Below, one piece after another: positions 49,213-58,580 of a DNA stretch of 64,000 nt. The notes beneath the pieces were generated by a model. The model had not been told where the DNA came from. It saw only the letters and a list, made by a program, of their open reading frames with translations, and did no database searches. The stretch lies in assembly GCA_023388055.1 (NCBI GenBank), contig JAEWGW010000012.1, positions 57,379 through 121,378 of the forward strand, given 5' to 3'. Position 1 is the first letter of the stretch. The number at the start of each line of letters is the position of its first letter. The position numbers and the translations under genes were made by a program. The DNA is from Bacillota bacterium (GTDB lineage: Bacteria > Bacillota > Bacilli > Paenibacillales > NBRC-103111).

Positions 49213-50214
49213 TTGAATCCAAAGAAGGTAGCAATGGCTTATAAAAAATATGTGAATAACTTCTCCAAAAGCACCATGATCCAACGGGGGAAAGAGAATT
49301 ATCAAGACATTATAAGTGAAATTACCGACATCATCGAAGCGAATAACGTGGATAAGGGTTATACCTTGTTAATCGATCTGGGAACGATTTATACATACTA
49401 TTTGCTAACATGGAAGGAAGATGTATTGGTCCAAAACGGGAATCGTAGCGAAGCCTTGAAGCAGATGCATATGTCCTTATTTTATCAGTGCATGGCTCAG
49501 GATCTTTATAAAATCATTTACCCCCGTTCAACCGTGTCTTACTCCTTTAGAGATGTCGTCGCGGCCCTGATTCACTTTACAATGTTCGGATGGGAGAAGG
49601 AAGAGCATATCCTGTTTGACTTTATTGCGGAGCATCTTGACGAGAAAATAATGAAAGCGAATGATTGGAACAAGCATGTCTGGTTTTTGCTGGAGCTCTA
49701 CCTCCAATACCGAAACAAGACCCTCTTTGGCGTCAATCAGCAGGTACATAAAACCGTCAAGGAACAATTAGAAGCCTCCGAAATGGAGTATTCCTTGATA
49801 CCGGATGACTTGGGCATCTATTCGGAGGTATTGGCAAGCTGGTCCACTGCAGATGAGAAGGTGGCAGCCGACTTAATTGGCAGCATGATTGTCTATCATT
49901 CGGAGATGGCCTCAGATTTAGGCCATTCCATTGAATTTGGCGATTACGTGTACGGCTTTTATCCGTATGAAATCTTGTTTCTGATTCATGTCAGGCAGTT
50001 GCAAGGGCTGCCGGTTCCCGGGCAGTACGAGGAGCTCTTGATGAATACAGCGGAGGCCAAAATGACCATTCAAGCACCCGAGCCGTATCCGAAGAAGGAT
50101 GCTCTCCTTGAGCAAATCGATGGCTTTTACCGCAAGCATTATCCGGAGTATGCTCTCAATAGGTACCTAGAAGAACTTTTCCAGGAATCCGATAAGGAGA
50201 GCGTATCATGTTAA
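49213..50214 (+). CDS. Hypothetical helical protein, possible immunity-type
   Basis: A 333-residue protein with TTG start at 49213 behind a perfect AAGGAGG; an upstream in-frame ATG at 49144 lacks a site. It is rich in Tyr, Trp and acidic residues (YKKYVNNFSKSTMIQRGKENYQDII, DLGTIYTYYLLTWKEDVLVQNG) and appears all-helical, without signal or membrane segments. Large helical proteins of this sort are common among polymorphic-toxin immunity proteins (Imm49-like is one possibility), but I cannot confirm a family. It overlaps the next gene by 7 bp. Confidence 0.5.
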   Translation: MNPKKVAMAYKKYVNNFSKSTMIQRGKENYQDIISEITDIIEANNVDKGYTLLIDLGTIYTYYLLTWKEDVLVQNGNRSEALKQMHMSLFYQCMAQDLYKIIYPRSTVSYSFRDVVAALIHFTMFGWEKEEHILFDFIAEHLDEKIMKANDWNKHVWFLLELYLQYRNKTLFGVNQQVHKTVKEQLEASEMEYSLIPDDLGIYSEVLASWSTADEKVAADLIGSMIVYHSEMASDLGHSIEFGDYVYGFYPYEILFLIHVRQLQGLPVPGQYEELLMNTAEAKMTIQAPEPYPKKDALLEQIDGFYRKHYPEYALNRYLEELFQESDKESVSC

Positions 50215-50669
50215 TCGATAAAAAGATTTTAATGGTCCTTCTTGAAAACGAGGACGAGGTCGAATCCTTTCTGGAAGATCAAGACAATCCGGATCTTTAT
50301 CAGGATTTGCTGAATGATGGCCAGTCCGCCGGCAGGTTTCTGTTTATCGATTATAAGGGTGAGGAAGGCAATGAAATCGTCAATTTTATTATTGATTATG
50401 AGACTGACCACAACATTGAACTGTTATCAGAGGATGAGCTGGAGGAGCTTGGGGATCTGGAATATGATTTCTTTCCCGATAAACTAAAAGAAACCAATAA
50501 ACGTTTATTCCATAAGGGTTACGGCATATTCTCCCTGCCTTCATTCAGCGACTTCTACGTCCTGTTTATCTCCAGCCTGGAGCACAAGGCGAAATTAATC
50601 GGAACCGAACTGTTTGACGACGAGTCGATGCCTCCCGAGGAGAGATGTATTCAATATTTTTACGAATAA
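50208..50669 (+). CDS. Acidic hypothetical protein, possibly DUF6630/immunity-type
   Basis: A 153-residue very acidic soluble protein (many Asp/Glu; e.g. ENEDEVESFLEDQDNPDLYQDLL) with pattern FLFIDYKGEEGNEIVNFI and ISSLEHKAKLIGTEL. It overlaps the upstream gene by 7 bp, so the two are translationally coupled. Acidity and size suit an immunity protein or binding partner of a basic toxin; DUF6630-like proteins look similar. No toxin gene lies near. Function unproven. Confidence 0.48.
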   Translation: MLIDKKILMVLLENEDEVESFLEDQDNPDLYQDLLNDGQSAGRFLFIDYKGEEGNEIVNFIIDYETDHNIELLSEDELEELGDLEYDFFPDKLKETNKRLFHKGYGIFSLPSFSDFYVLFISSLEHKAKLIGTELFDDESMPPEERCIQYFYE

Positions 50670-50678
50670 AAGGTTAAA

Positions 50679-50720
50679 AATGGCAGCCCTTCCCCCAATG
50701 GAGGAGAATCGGCTGCCATT
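50679..50720. terminator. Two-way terminator between the acidic protein and SMI1/KNR4 genes
   Basis: AATGGCAGCC/GGCTGCCATT stem, an A-rich run before it and TCC after; lies between convergent genes. Confidence 0.7.
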
Positions 50721-50745
50721 CCATTTGCCTGTAAATATCCACAAA

Positions 50746-52131
50746 TTACACCGGTTCCGGGAGTTCCCCTTCCATAATCCCGTCCACATGCTCGATAATC
50801 TGACGCAGAAGTGCCTTTTTCGTCCGAAGCGGCTCTTCCTCATACAGCTTCTCGAGGAACTGAACGAATGCCTCCCGGCTGGGCACACCGCAGACCTTAA
50901 TCGGTTTAAGCATGTAAAGCCTCTGAGACGAAATGGTGTCGTGATGCTGCTCCCGCAGCATATCGTCCAACGCCTGAAGCAGGGTCAGCCGCTGCCGCGT
51001 ATCGCCACCCGCCCATTGTTTCACATCCGCCCAGTCCGGACGGGAATAAGCATATAGGCGGGACCAGCCCTCAGCCGCAGGCAAGCGGCTATATTGTCCC
51101 ATCCACTCAATTATGCTGCGGTGCTGGAAGGGTGCCAAATGCTCAAAAGCATCATACCCGCTCATTTTCCCGTCCGTCTCCTGCTCCAAAAATGTCATCA
51201 CCCGGCGGCAGCCCTCCGCCAAGGGCAAACAGCGGGCCGTCAGGTATGAGCGTATCTCTGCTGTCAGAAGCGGCTCCGACTCCTCCCAAAGTCCGCGCAC
51301 CCATTGAGCTGCATAGCTTCCCAATGTTTCCCCGACAATTCGGCTAAGCACTATGCTCTCGTCCGGTGTACTCTCCGGCAGCTGCTGCCGCACCAGCCGG
51401 AATACATCCTCGGCCGGGAAGCGGCGAAGGGCCTCCGTTTCCCGGGCTTTTACTGCTCCGTGATACTTTATATAAGTAAACAGAGAATCCAGCGCACGTG
51501 ACGCCTCCTCAAACTGCAGGCTTTGGAACGCGGCAAACCAGTCCTTCCATTGCTGTGCCTGCTCTGAATGCGTATCCAGACCGTCCGGTCCCAGGAATGC
51601 CTCGTACTGCCACAGCTCAGAGCCGATGCAGGACAGCTCTGTCATTTTATGCACATATTCCTGGAAGCTTGAAGCAATGAGGCGTACCTCGTCCGTCTCG
51701 TGCTCCCAATACACCACAGGCGGTTCTCCTGCTGCTTCCTGCTTCATATCCAACGCCAGCATATCGCCATTGCCGGCCTGCGCGAAAACCAACATGCCTG
51801 CAAGACCCTCACATCCGCTTGCTTCGGCGCTGTCCTCCTGCCAATACTCCAGCTCCTCCAAGCTCCATCCCAATTCTCCGGCGAAAATCTCCTTGAACTC
51901 CTCCGGCAAAATGGCCTCATCAGGCAGCGACCATCTGAAATACAGCTTGCGGGTATGCTCCGCCAGCAGTTCTCTTAATGAGGCAGGAATACGTACTCCC
52001 AACTCCTGCTCCTTATCATGAAGCTCCTCCGGTGAAGCAGGCGGCTCCATCTCCAGCTCCTGAATATCTCCTCCCTGCTCGCGGACCTTATTCAGGACTC
52101 CGTTCCACGCTTCTACCCATTTCGTAAACAT
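50746..52131 (-). CDS. SMI1/KNR4-domain protein
   Basis: A 461-residue protein. Residues about 28-150 show a SMI1/KNR4 (SUKH) pattern: PPASPEELHDKEQELGVRIPASLRELLAEHTRKLYFRW, then LVFAQAGNGDMLALDM. The remaining 300 residues are helical and of unknown type (YSRPDWADVKQWAGGDTRQRLTLLQALDDML). SUKH proteins often are immunity proteins in bacteria. Converging on two other possible immunity-type genes, it fits an orphan immunity cluster, though regulatory SMI1 proteins also exist. Confidence 0.75.
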   Translation of the reverse strand: MFTKWVEAWNGVLNKVREQGGDIQELEMEPPASPEELHDKEQELGVRIPASLRELLAEHTRKLYFRWSLPDEAILPEEFKEIFAGELGWSLEELEYWQEDSAEASGCEGLAGMLVFAQAGNGDMLALDMKQEAAGEPPVVYWEHETDEVRLIASSFQEYVHKMTELSCIGSELWQYEAFLGPDGLDTHSEQAQQWKDWFAAFQSLQFEEASRALDSLFTYIKYHGAVKARETEALRRFPAEDVFRLVRQQLPESTPDESIVLSRIVGETLGSYAAQWVRGLWEESEPLLTAEIRSYLTARCLPLAEGCRRVMTFLEQETDGKMSGYDAFEHLAPFQHRSIIEWMGQYSRLPAAEGWSRLYAYSRPDWADVKQWAGGDTRQRLTLLQALDDMLREQHHDTISSQRLYMLKPIKVCGVPSREAFVQFLEKLYEEEPLRTKKALLRQIIEHVDGIMEGELPEPV

Positions 52132-52267
52132 GGTTTTCCTCCAATATATATCTAATTATGGATGCGTCCAAGAGTTCCTAACTTTAAATTATTATATAGT
52201 ATTAATGAATCGGCTGGCTAGAGTAACAATAATCATACCTATCCCATCGAGTTGCCAACAAAACAAC

Positions 52268-52287
52268 CCCGGACCTTTTCGTCCGGA
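52268..52287 (-). terminator. Terminator after the alpha/beta hydrolase gene
   Basis: CCGGAC-CTTTTC-GTCCGG hairpin, about 20 bp beyond the stop codon; the minus strand continues GGGGTTGTTTTG. Confidence 0.68.
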
Positions 52288-52304
52288 GCTGCTTTGGTAG
52301 AGTT

Positions 52305-53288
52305 TTAAACTTCATTCAAAAACGCCCTCATGTCTTCAACGATTTCTTTGGATTTGGTATGGTGTAAATAATGACTCCCGTCATATTGAATCAGCTTGCC
52401 CTGTACCGAATCCTTGATCTGGCCCTCATGAAGAGACGTCCAGCCCTCCACATCTGTATTATTACCTTGAACAAATAAGATCACCGGAAGCGTATTGGGA
52501 AATGTTACATGCTCGGCTGCTTTAAAGTTGGTGCTTAGATGTTTCATTTCATTGAGTGTGGTGGGGTTATTGCTGTTCCTAAGAGAAAGCAGCAACATCT
52601 GTTCCTTCGTCTTTTGATCAAATGCCAGTCCGGCATATGGGTCGCCGCTTACCTTGAGGATTAATCTGTACAGGCCGGATTCCTTAAGAAATTTAAAGGT
52701 CTTCATGGGCAATTGGGCATCCGTTCCGGGTTGTGTGGGAACACTGCTATCGATTCCGACAAAAGCACTCACTTCATTAGGGAATGTATTGATATATTCA
52801 ATTCCATAGATACCTGCTATGGAGTGCCCCATCAGGATGTAGCGGTTAATATCAAGCGTCTGCAGCGCCTCATGGATTTCATTGCCGATATTCTCGGTTG
52901 TTCGTTCCTTGTCCGTTTGGTCGCTTAAGCCATAACCGAAGGGTTCAATGGCAACCACCTTGTAGTAGGGAGAAAGCTCATCGATGAGAAGTTTAAAATC
53001 AAGCGCAGGCGCCGCGGTCCCGAAGCCGGGCAGGAGTACGATGGTTTCCTCCCCTTGTCCTTGAATTAAAACATTCATGTTTTTGCCGTCCACGGCTACA
53101 TGCTGTCCATAGGATATTATTTTCTTCTGTTCGGACTTGCTGCTGACGGCATTGACCGTATAAACCCCAACCATAAACAGCAAAAGGACTGCCATTAAAC
53201 CTGCCAGTGTTTTCAGCAAAATATTACGCACTTTCTTGATCCCGGTTACCTTGTTTGTTTTCTTTCCTTCTTGTTCTCTCATCCTCAT
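52305..53288 (-). CDS. Membrane-anchored alpha/beta hydrolase
   Basis: A 327-residue protein with an N-terminal membrane helix (LLKTLAGLMAVLLLFMVGVYTV, residues 24-45) and an external alpha/beta-hydrolase domain: oxyanion region LLPGFGTAAPALDF, nucleophile Ser in MGHSIAG, and a late His in DGSHYLHH. It follows a two-component system by about 120 bp on the same strand and may be its target or co-transcribed. A remnant of a related gene lies at 58542. The substrate is unknown; an ester or peptide outside the cell is plausible. Confidence 0.87.
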   Translation of the reverse strand: MRMREQEGKKTNKVTGIKKVRNILLKTLAGLMAVLLLFMVGVYTVNAVSSKSEQKKIISYGQHVAVDGKNMNVLIQGQGEETIVLLPGFGTAAPALDFKLLIDELSPYYKVVAIEPFGYGLSDQTDKERTTENIGNEIHEALQTLDINRYILMGHSIAGIYGIEYINTFPNEVSAFVGIDSSVPTQPGTDAQLPMKTFKFLKESGLYRLILKVSGDPYAGLAFDQKTKEQMLLLSLRNSNNPTTLNEMKHLSTNFKAAEHVTFPNTLPVILFVQGNNTDVEGWTSLHEGQIKDSVQGKLIQYDGSHYLHHTKSKEIVEDMRAFLNEV

Positions 53289-53409
53289 CTACCCCCATCT
53301 TCATCTGTGTATGAGCCTGTGTCGATATGGATAGTGTAAGCGATGATTATGTACTCTTCATGACGATTACATGAACGGAGTATGAACAAGCCCAACAATA
53401 GGAGTAACA

Positions 53410-54783
53410 TCATGGAGTTGGTGCTTTCAGGGGTAAGCTGACCGAGATGGCCGTTCCATTTCCGGGCTCACTTTCCACCCTGATCGTACCCTCATGAAGC
53501 GATACGATTTGTTTAACAATCGCCAATCCCATGCCGCTGCCGCTATACTTGCGACTATGGGAGCGGTCGGCTTTAAAAAAACGTTCGAAGATGCGCTTCT
53601 GATCCTCAGGCGAAATCCCAATGCCCTGATCAGCTATCCGCACCGTCACCTGGTTCTCATCCGATTGAATGCTGACGTCGATGACGCCTTGATCCGGGGA
53701 GAATTTGATGCTGTTGCCCAGAATGTTCGTCCATACCTGGTTGAGCTGATCATAATCCGCCCATAGGCGAATCGGCTGCAAATCCAGGTCGAACCGGATT
53801 TGGCGAGCGGACCATTGCGGCTGAAGCGCAACAATAACCCGCCTGATCTGCTCGTCAAGGCTTAGCATAACCCGCTGCATCTGTCCGGATTCCGATTCAA
53901 GCACACTGAGCGTAAGCAAGCTGTCACTCATCTTGGACATCCGCTTTGCTTCCGCAATGATAATGTCCAGATACCGGCTTCGTTCGCTCTCCGTCAGGTC
54001 CACTTGCTTGAGTGCTATCGCATAACCGGAGATTGAGGTGAGCGGCGACTGGACTTCATGCGATACATTGGATACGAACTCCCTGCGCATCTGCTCCAAC
54101 TGCTCCAAGTCACTCATCATATCCTCGAAGCTTCGCGCCAATGTCCCCAATTCACCCGTTTGTTTAATATTCAGCTTTACATTGAAATCGCCACCTGCGA
54201 CAAGGCGGGTTGCCTTAGTCAGCTTCTTGATGGGGGTGATCAGGAAGATAGCGGCAATGAGGATAAACAGGCTGCCCATAGCAAGGGAATAGATAAGGAA
54301 AGTGGAAAGCCATTTTATTGCAAAGGGAGCGGTCCCCAATATCAGCGGCTCCACAAACAGCGCTTTCGTTCCGGTTTCCAGGCGCAAGGGCAATCCCAAC
54401 AAATTGGTGGATGACCGGGTAGGGTCCAACTGGACAACCCCGCCTGCCAGCACCTTTTGAATTTGCTCCACCGTTATCGGGGAAAGCTCTTCGCCGTTGT
54501 TTTCTCCGAAGGTTTGATAATGCGTTGTGTCTTCATAGAGGCGAATGTAATAGGAATCAAGCTGCTTCATCTCACTTATGAACACTTCCGCCTCCGGTAA
54601 GGGAAGAGAGGCGTAGATACGGATGATATCCTGACTAAAGTTAGAGAGCGTTGTTCTCAAATTATCGTTTATCTTCTCTTCAAACATCAAAAAGGTCACC
54701 CAAAAAGCGAGAACGGTGCTCGCGATGACCGAGATTAAAAAAGTGAGGACAACCCGGATATATAAGGACTTGATCATTCGCAA
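53410..54783 (-). CDS. Sensor histidine kinase of a two-component system
   Basis: A 457-residue kinase: membrane helices at about 8-33 and 165-187 flank an external domain of 130 residues. HAMP (ITPIKKLTKATRLVAGGDFNVKL), HisKA with FVSNVSHEVQSPLTSISGY (the usual SHELRTPL reads SHEVQSPL), and HATPase with DQLNQVWTNILGNSIKFSP, DQGIGI and GSGMGLAIVKQI follow. It overlaps the response regulator upstream by 10 bp. With the hydrolase downstream it forms a compact three-gene group; the signal is unknown. Confidence 0.93.
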   Translation of the reverse strand: MRMIKSLYIRVVLTFLISVIASTVLAFWVTFLMFEEKINDNLRTTLSNFSQDIIRIYASLPLPEAEVFISEMKQLDSYYIRLYEDTTHYQTFGENNGEELSPITVEQIQKVLAGGVVQLDPTRSSTNLLGLPLRLETGTKALFVEPLILGTAPFAIKWLSTFLIYSLAMGSLFILIAAIFLITPIKKLTKATRLVAGGDFNVKLNIKQTGELGTLARSFEDMMSDLEQLEQMRREFVSNVSHEVQSPLTSISGYAIALKQVDLTESERSRYLDIIIAEAKRMSKMSDSLLTLSVLESESGQMQRVMLSLDEQIRRVIVALQPQWSARQIRFDLDLQPIRLWADYDQLNQVWTNILGNSIKFSPDQGVIDVSIQSDENQVTVRIADQGIGISPEDQKRIFERFFKADRSHSRKYSGSGMGLAIVKQIVSLHEGTIRVESEPGNGTAISVSLPLKAPTP

Positions 54784-55448
54784 ACCTCAAGACGGTAACC
54801 CAACCCGCGAACCGTTTCTATGCGGAAGGCAGGTGAATTCGCGAATCGCTCCCGCAGGCGTTTAATATGGACGTCTATCGTCCGGTCATCTCCCGCATAG
54901 TCGATACCCCAAATCTGATCGATCAACTGCTCACGTGTATATACCTGTCCGGGAGTGCCTGCAAGCTTGTACAGCAATTCAAATTCCTTGAGCGGCAAGG
55001 CAAACGACTCTGCACCGTTCATCACCTTATACGCCTGCCGGTCCAGCACAACCTCACCCAACCGGATCGTCTGCATGGAGCCAATCCTGTACCGCTTCAA
55101 TAATGCCCGGACACGAACCGTAAGCTCCATAGGGTCAAAGGGTTTGGTCAGATAATCGTCGGCCCCCAATTCGAAGCCTTTCACCTTCTCCCAGGTTTCT
55201 CCTCTAGCCGTCAACAGCAATAAAGGGAGCTCTGGGTTGGCCCTTCTCAGCTCCCTGCACAGTGCCCAGCCATCCATAACAGGCATCATAATATCGAGCA
55301 CAACAAGATCAACAGGCGTTGTTCCAAAGATGTCGAGCGCTTCTTTCCCATCCTTGGCTTCAAGCGTAGCGAATCCGTCATTGCGCAGGAACAAACAAAC
55401 GAGCTCGCGGATGTTCGCATCATCGTCGACAACCAGTATTGTAGGCAT
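54774..55448 (-). CDS. OmpR-family response regulator
   Basis: A 224-residue protein: receiver domain with ILVVDDDANIRELV, the phospho-acceptor Asp in DLVVLDIMMPVMDG and Lys in YLTKPF, and a winged-helix output domain (LKEFELLYKLAGTPGQVYTREQLIDQIWGIDYAGDDRTIDVHIKRLRERF). ATG 55448 is chosen because the receiver fold starts there; the frame to 55553 runs into the neighbouring gene. It is translated with the sensor kinase (10-bp overlap). Confidence 0.94.
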   Translation of the reverse strand: MPTILVVDDDANIRELVCLFLRNDGFATLEAKDGKEALDIFGTTPVDLVVLDIMMPVMDGWALCRELRRANPELPLLLLTARGETWEKVKGFELGADDYLTKPFDPMELTVRVRALLKRYRIGSMQTIRLGEVVLDRQAYKVMNGAESFALPLKEFELLYKLAGTPGQVYTREQLIDQIWGIDYAGDDRTIDVHIKRLRERFANSPAFRIETVRGLGYRLEVCE

Positions 55449-55512
55449 GCGTATCCTCAGTCCTTTTCTCAGTCCTCTTAGGTATAACCAGTATACACCA
55501 GATCCATGCAGC

Positions 55513-56067
55513 TCACGGAGCAAAAACCGCCGGGTGATCGCTCTTCCAGGCACCGATGCAGCCGATCAAGCAGGCCGTGTAGCTTCTCAGCACTCTATCC
55601 CCCCCGGCGTCCGCATACTCTAGTGCAAGATTGATCCGCGGCTTACGCCAAGCCATAATCCGGCCCGAGAATCCAGGCCACTCACACTCTTCATCCAATT
55701 CTGGCGGCCCGTAAGCTGCAATCGGCTCCTCCGGCGGGGAACTCATCGTAATCCCATCAGGCAAGGTGCCGGGATAAGGCGCTTTAATCCGGTCGTCGGA
55801 ACCGGGAGCCAGAAAATGGACAGCGCCGATGATCCATTCATCAGGGTGTGTATTTTGAAGTCCGGTCAGCTCATTCAGTTTGGGGGCGCGGTAAATATCC
55901 ATGCGGATGGACGCCTTCACACACCAGATAATATCGTCGTTGAAATAACTGCTTGGTGCTGGCATCCGCTTCACGCCGTAAGGCTGCAGCAACGCTTGAA
56001 CGTTCTTGGGATGGTAAGGCTGGCCCAGCATGGCAATTAGCTGAACCGCAGGTTCATTCATATACAT
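55513..56067 (-). CDS. Hypothetical protein, 184 residues
   Basis: Starts MYMNEPAVQLIAMLGQPYHPKNVQALLQPYG behind AAGGAC at 6 bp; soluble, Pro- and Trp-rich, with no membrane segment. I do not recognise the family. It lies 64 bp upstream of the response regulator in the same direction and might be part of that unit, although its content (PYGVKRMPAPSSYFNDDIIWCV) also resembles small proteins of immunity clusters. Confidence 0.55.
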   Translation of the reverse strand: MYMNEPAVQLIAMLGQPYHPKNVQALLQPYGVKRMPAPSSYFNDDIIWCVKASIRMDIYRAPKLNELTGLQNTHPDEWIIGAVHFLAPGSDDRIKAPYPGTLPDGITMSSPPEEPIAAYGPPELDEECEWPGFSGRIMAWRKPRINLALEYADAGGDRVLRSYTACLIGCIGAWKSDHPAVFAP

Positions 56068-56121
56068 ATCCAGTCCTTCCCTTCATCTGATTCTTCCTTG
56101 ATTATCCAACTCTATTATAGC

Positions 56122-56153
56122 AAAAAGCACTCCCCATATATCCTGAGGAGTGC
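56122..56153 (-). terminator. Terminator of the BlaR1-type gene
   Basis: GCACTCC/GGAGTGC stem; T5 follows on the minus strand. Confidence 0.82.
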
Positions 56154-56174
56154 ATCTTGCGTTTCTCTTTCTAT

Positions 56175-58007
56175 CTACAAGGCTTTCGTGGTGAAAATCT
56201 CTATATCGGCGCTGTCACTTGCTTCGGCGCTCATGACAATTTTGAAGGTATGATTTTCAAACAACCGATTTGGAATATAGATATATCTGCTTCCTTCCGT
56301 AATGTTAGGCATGACTTCTACGATCTCGCCCGTTGTCACATTAGCGATGGCCAGGTTAACCGTTGGCATTTTGTCCGTCACCTTCTTGATGTCCATCACC
56401 AAGGTTTCACCGCTTTTTATCGTAAAGGTGCTGCCCACTTGTTTTCCTTGATTTCCATCGATATTTTGATTCAGCAATATTTTTCCATTAAATACATTGG
56501 TTATCTTATCTTTTTTATCATCACTGGTTAGAGCCTTTATCCCAGTCTGATCCCCATTTTCCTTGGTCCACATTTGGAATTTAAAATCATTGGGCTCGGT
56601 AACATTCATAATAACAATCATTCCCTGCCGGATAAGCTCGTTTATAAAAGCGGAGTGATCGTAGCGATTTTGTTTATCCTGATACTGAAGCTCAAACGCA
56701 ATTTGATTTCGGATCATCTTCTCAATCACTTTGTCATCCTTATACGCAGCGGTTTTCTCTGTAAAAGCAACCGTAACCGTCTTTCCTTCAATGGATAAGC
56801 TCTTCTGTTCCAGCGCTGTATCCTTTTCCTGCCATTCGCGTTGGATCTGGTAATACGGCTCAGTCCGGTTGAATAAAGCTACTTTTAACCCGTCCTGATC
56901 AATGTAGAAGGGAGCATCCGTCACACGTGCCATCAAAAGCTGGGAAGGATTCGGGATGCTAAAAGTGCTCTTAACATTCTCTTCAAGAGTGTTAGCCGTA
57001 TTATAGTACGTTTTGGTCGCTCCGGAATTATCAGTAACCGTCTTTGACTCTTCTGCAAACACCAAGGATGTAGAGACAATGGACAGGACGACCATAACAC
57101 AAACCAATAATACACCTACATATTTTTTATTTGTTGCATGATTTCCCATAATCATTTCAAACCTCCTGTATAACTGTTTTTTACTTTTGAACAAGCTGCT
57201 GCTCAGAATGGGGGTTGGCTGAGATGCAAAGGCTAAGATCATCTCGCTATACTTTTTCTTTTCGCTCAGCTTCATATGTTTGGTTATCTTCTCGTCGCAG
57301 GAATATTCACAGGCTTCACTTAGATTGGCAATCGCCGCATAGGTGAGCGGGTTAAACCAATGCAAGGAATGAATGACTACAGCGAATAGCTTAATCCACG
57401 CATCCCCTTGTTTATAATGATTTAATTCATGGAGGATAGCCAGCTTGTAATCCTCTTCATCCACTGCTTTATCAGGAATGACAATGGTTGGTCTGAAAAA
57501 TCCAACCAGCATAGGGGAATGGACATGCTCACTGATTACAATATCCAGACGATCCACCTTGCCGATCGGGAGTTGGCCAATCACTTTTTGCTTGAATCGG
57601 AAATAATTCACAAGATAACGGGATAGCATAAACAAAAAACCGCAGCTCCACACAATCAGGATACCATTGGAAACCGTTAATTCTGAAAGCATCCGGCTAA
57701 ACCAGGTCGGAGCCTCCATCTCTTCAGGTGGCGGCGTATGAACGATTGCAGCTGTGTTGAACGTAATTTGCCCAACATTCCCCCTCTCATTGGTGGCCTG
57801 AGTCACGGGCATACTGTCGGTCACATTGAAATTAACATCAGCAGAAATCGGAATACGAACAGGCAAAACAAACAATATAAGCGTGATTACACATACAAGA
57901 TAATACCCGTACCCTCCAAGCCTTTTGACCAGCATTTTCTTAAACAGTAGGATAAAAAGAACAACGAGGCTGCCTGTAAGAGTGGTTATGATTAGCCAGT
58001 TAATCAT
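56175..58007 (-). CDS. M56-family BlaR1/MecR1-type membrane metallopeptidase
   Basis: About 610 residues. Four membrane helices (about 3-25, 35-55, 115-135, 300-325) surround a cytosolic zinc peptidase with AILHELNHYKQGD (HExxH) and the downstream Glu in EACEYSCDE. The outer C-terminal domain (340-610) is beta-rich, without the S-x-x-K motif of a penicillin-binding sensor, so the ligand is probably not a beta-lactam. ATG 58007 overlaps the BlaI-type gene by 8 bp. In this family the peptidase removes the paired BlaI repressor after signal binding. A fragment of a paralogue lies at 60043. Confidence 0.9.
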   Translation of the reverse strand: MINWLIITTLTGSLVVLFILLFKKMLVKRLGGYGYYLVCVITLILFVLPVRIPISADVNFNVTDSMPVTQATNERGNVGQITFNTAAIVHTPPPEEMEAPTWFSRMLSELTVSNGILIVWSCGFLFMLSRYLVNYFRFKQKVIGQLPIGKVDRLDIVISEHVHSPMLVGFFRPTIVIPDKAVDEEDYKLAILHELNHYKQGDAWIKLFAVVIHSLHWFNPLTYAAIANLSEACEYSCDEKITKHMKLSEKKKYSEMILAFASQPTPILSSSLFKSKKQLYRRFEMIMGNHATNKKYVGVLLVCVMVVLSIVSTSLVFAEESKTVTDNSGATKTYYNTANTLEENVKSTFSIPNPSQLLMARVTDAPFYIDQDGLKVALFNRTEPYYQIQREWQEKDTALEQKSLSIEGKTVTVAFTEKTAAYKDDKVIEKMIRNQIAFELQYQDKQNRYDHSAFINELIRQGMIVIMNVTEPNDFKFQMWTKENGDQTGIKALTSDDKKDKITNVFNGKILLNQNIDGNQGKQVGSTFTIKSGETLVMDIKKVTDKMPTVNLAIANVTTGEIVEVMPNITEGSRYIYIPNRLFENHTFKIVMSAEASDSADIEIFTTKAL

Positions 58008-58374
58008 TCTCTTGTGCCTTCTTGTCAATAAACTGTCTGAGCTCTTCAATGTCTTCCCGTGATAGCTGCTCACCCTTGAATAACGTATTGATTAGACTCA
58101 GTTTGGATCCACTGTGGATCGAGCGGACAAACTGCATGGTTTGCATCTTCTGGTACTCCTCTTCGCTAATCACCGCCCAATATTCATGCGTGTGGGAACG
58201 GCCGAGCTTAACCGAATCCAATGCCCCTTTGTCAATCAAACGGCCGGCCAACGTAACAATGGTCGTCCCTTTTTTATGCGGAAGCTTCTCCATGATTTCC
58301 TTGGTCGTCATTCTTCTCCCGCTATCCCATACAACACGCATGATCTCCATCTCTGCCGCAGTAATGTTAACCAT
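58000..58374 (-). CDS. BlaI/MecI-family repressor
   Basis: A 124-residue winged-helix protein starting MVNITAAEMEIMRVVWDSGRRMTTKEIMEKL, with KGTTIVTLAGRLIDKGAL and a C-terminal dimer domain, as BlaI. ATG 58374 follows GGAGGGAG. Known BlaI proteins are cut at an Asn-Phe or similar bond in the dimer domain after BlaR1 activation. It is coupled to the BlaR1-type gene and preceded by an inverted repeat overlapping the promoter. Confidence 0.92.
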   Translation of the reverse strand: MVNITAAEMEIMRVVWDSGRRMTTKEIMEKLPHKKGTTIVTLAGRLIDKGALDSVKLGRSHTHEYWAVISEEEYQKMQTMQFVRSIHSGSKLSLINTLFKGEQLSREDIEELRQFIDKKAQEND

Positions 58375-58390
58375 CTTCTCTCCCTCCATT

Positions 58391-58439
58391 CGTTTCAACG
58401 TCTTGTTTTTAATTATACACACCGTTGAAACGAAGTCAA
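58391..58439 (-). promoter_or_regulatory. Promoter and BlaI-type operator
   Basis: On the minus strand TTGACT (58434-58439), 16 bp and TATAAT (58412-58417). CGTTTCAACG (58391-58400) and CGTTGAAACG (58423-58432) form a perfect 10-bp inverted repeat around the -10, as expected for autorepression. Confidence 0.75.
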
Positions 58440-58541
58440 TCCTTCTCTGGTATTTCATTATTTTGGATACAGCATGTGGGTAGCGAAAGCAGAAGAATTC
58501 AACAAAAGCAGCCCCATGTCCAGAACTGCTTTGGCAGAGTT

Positions 58542-58580
58542 CTATACTTCATTCAAAAACGCCCTCATATCTTCAGCGAA
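58542..58580 (-). pseudogene. 3' remnant of an alpha/beta hydrolase gene
   Basis: The minus strand encodes EDMRAFLNEV and a TAG stop, identical to the C-terminus of the hydrolase at 52305-53288. Homology continues into the downstream flank to about 58520. The rest of the gene is gone. Shows that a second copy once stood here. Confidence 0.8.
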
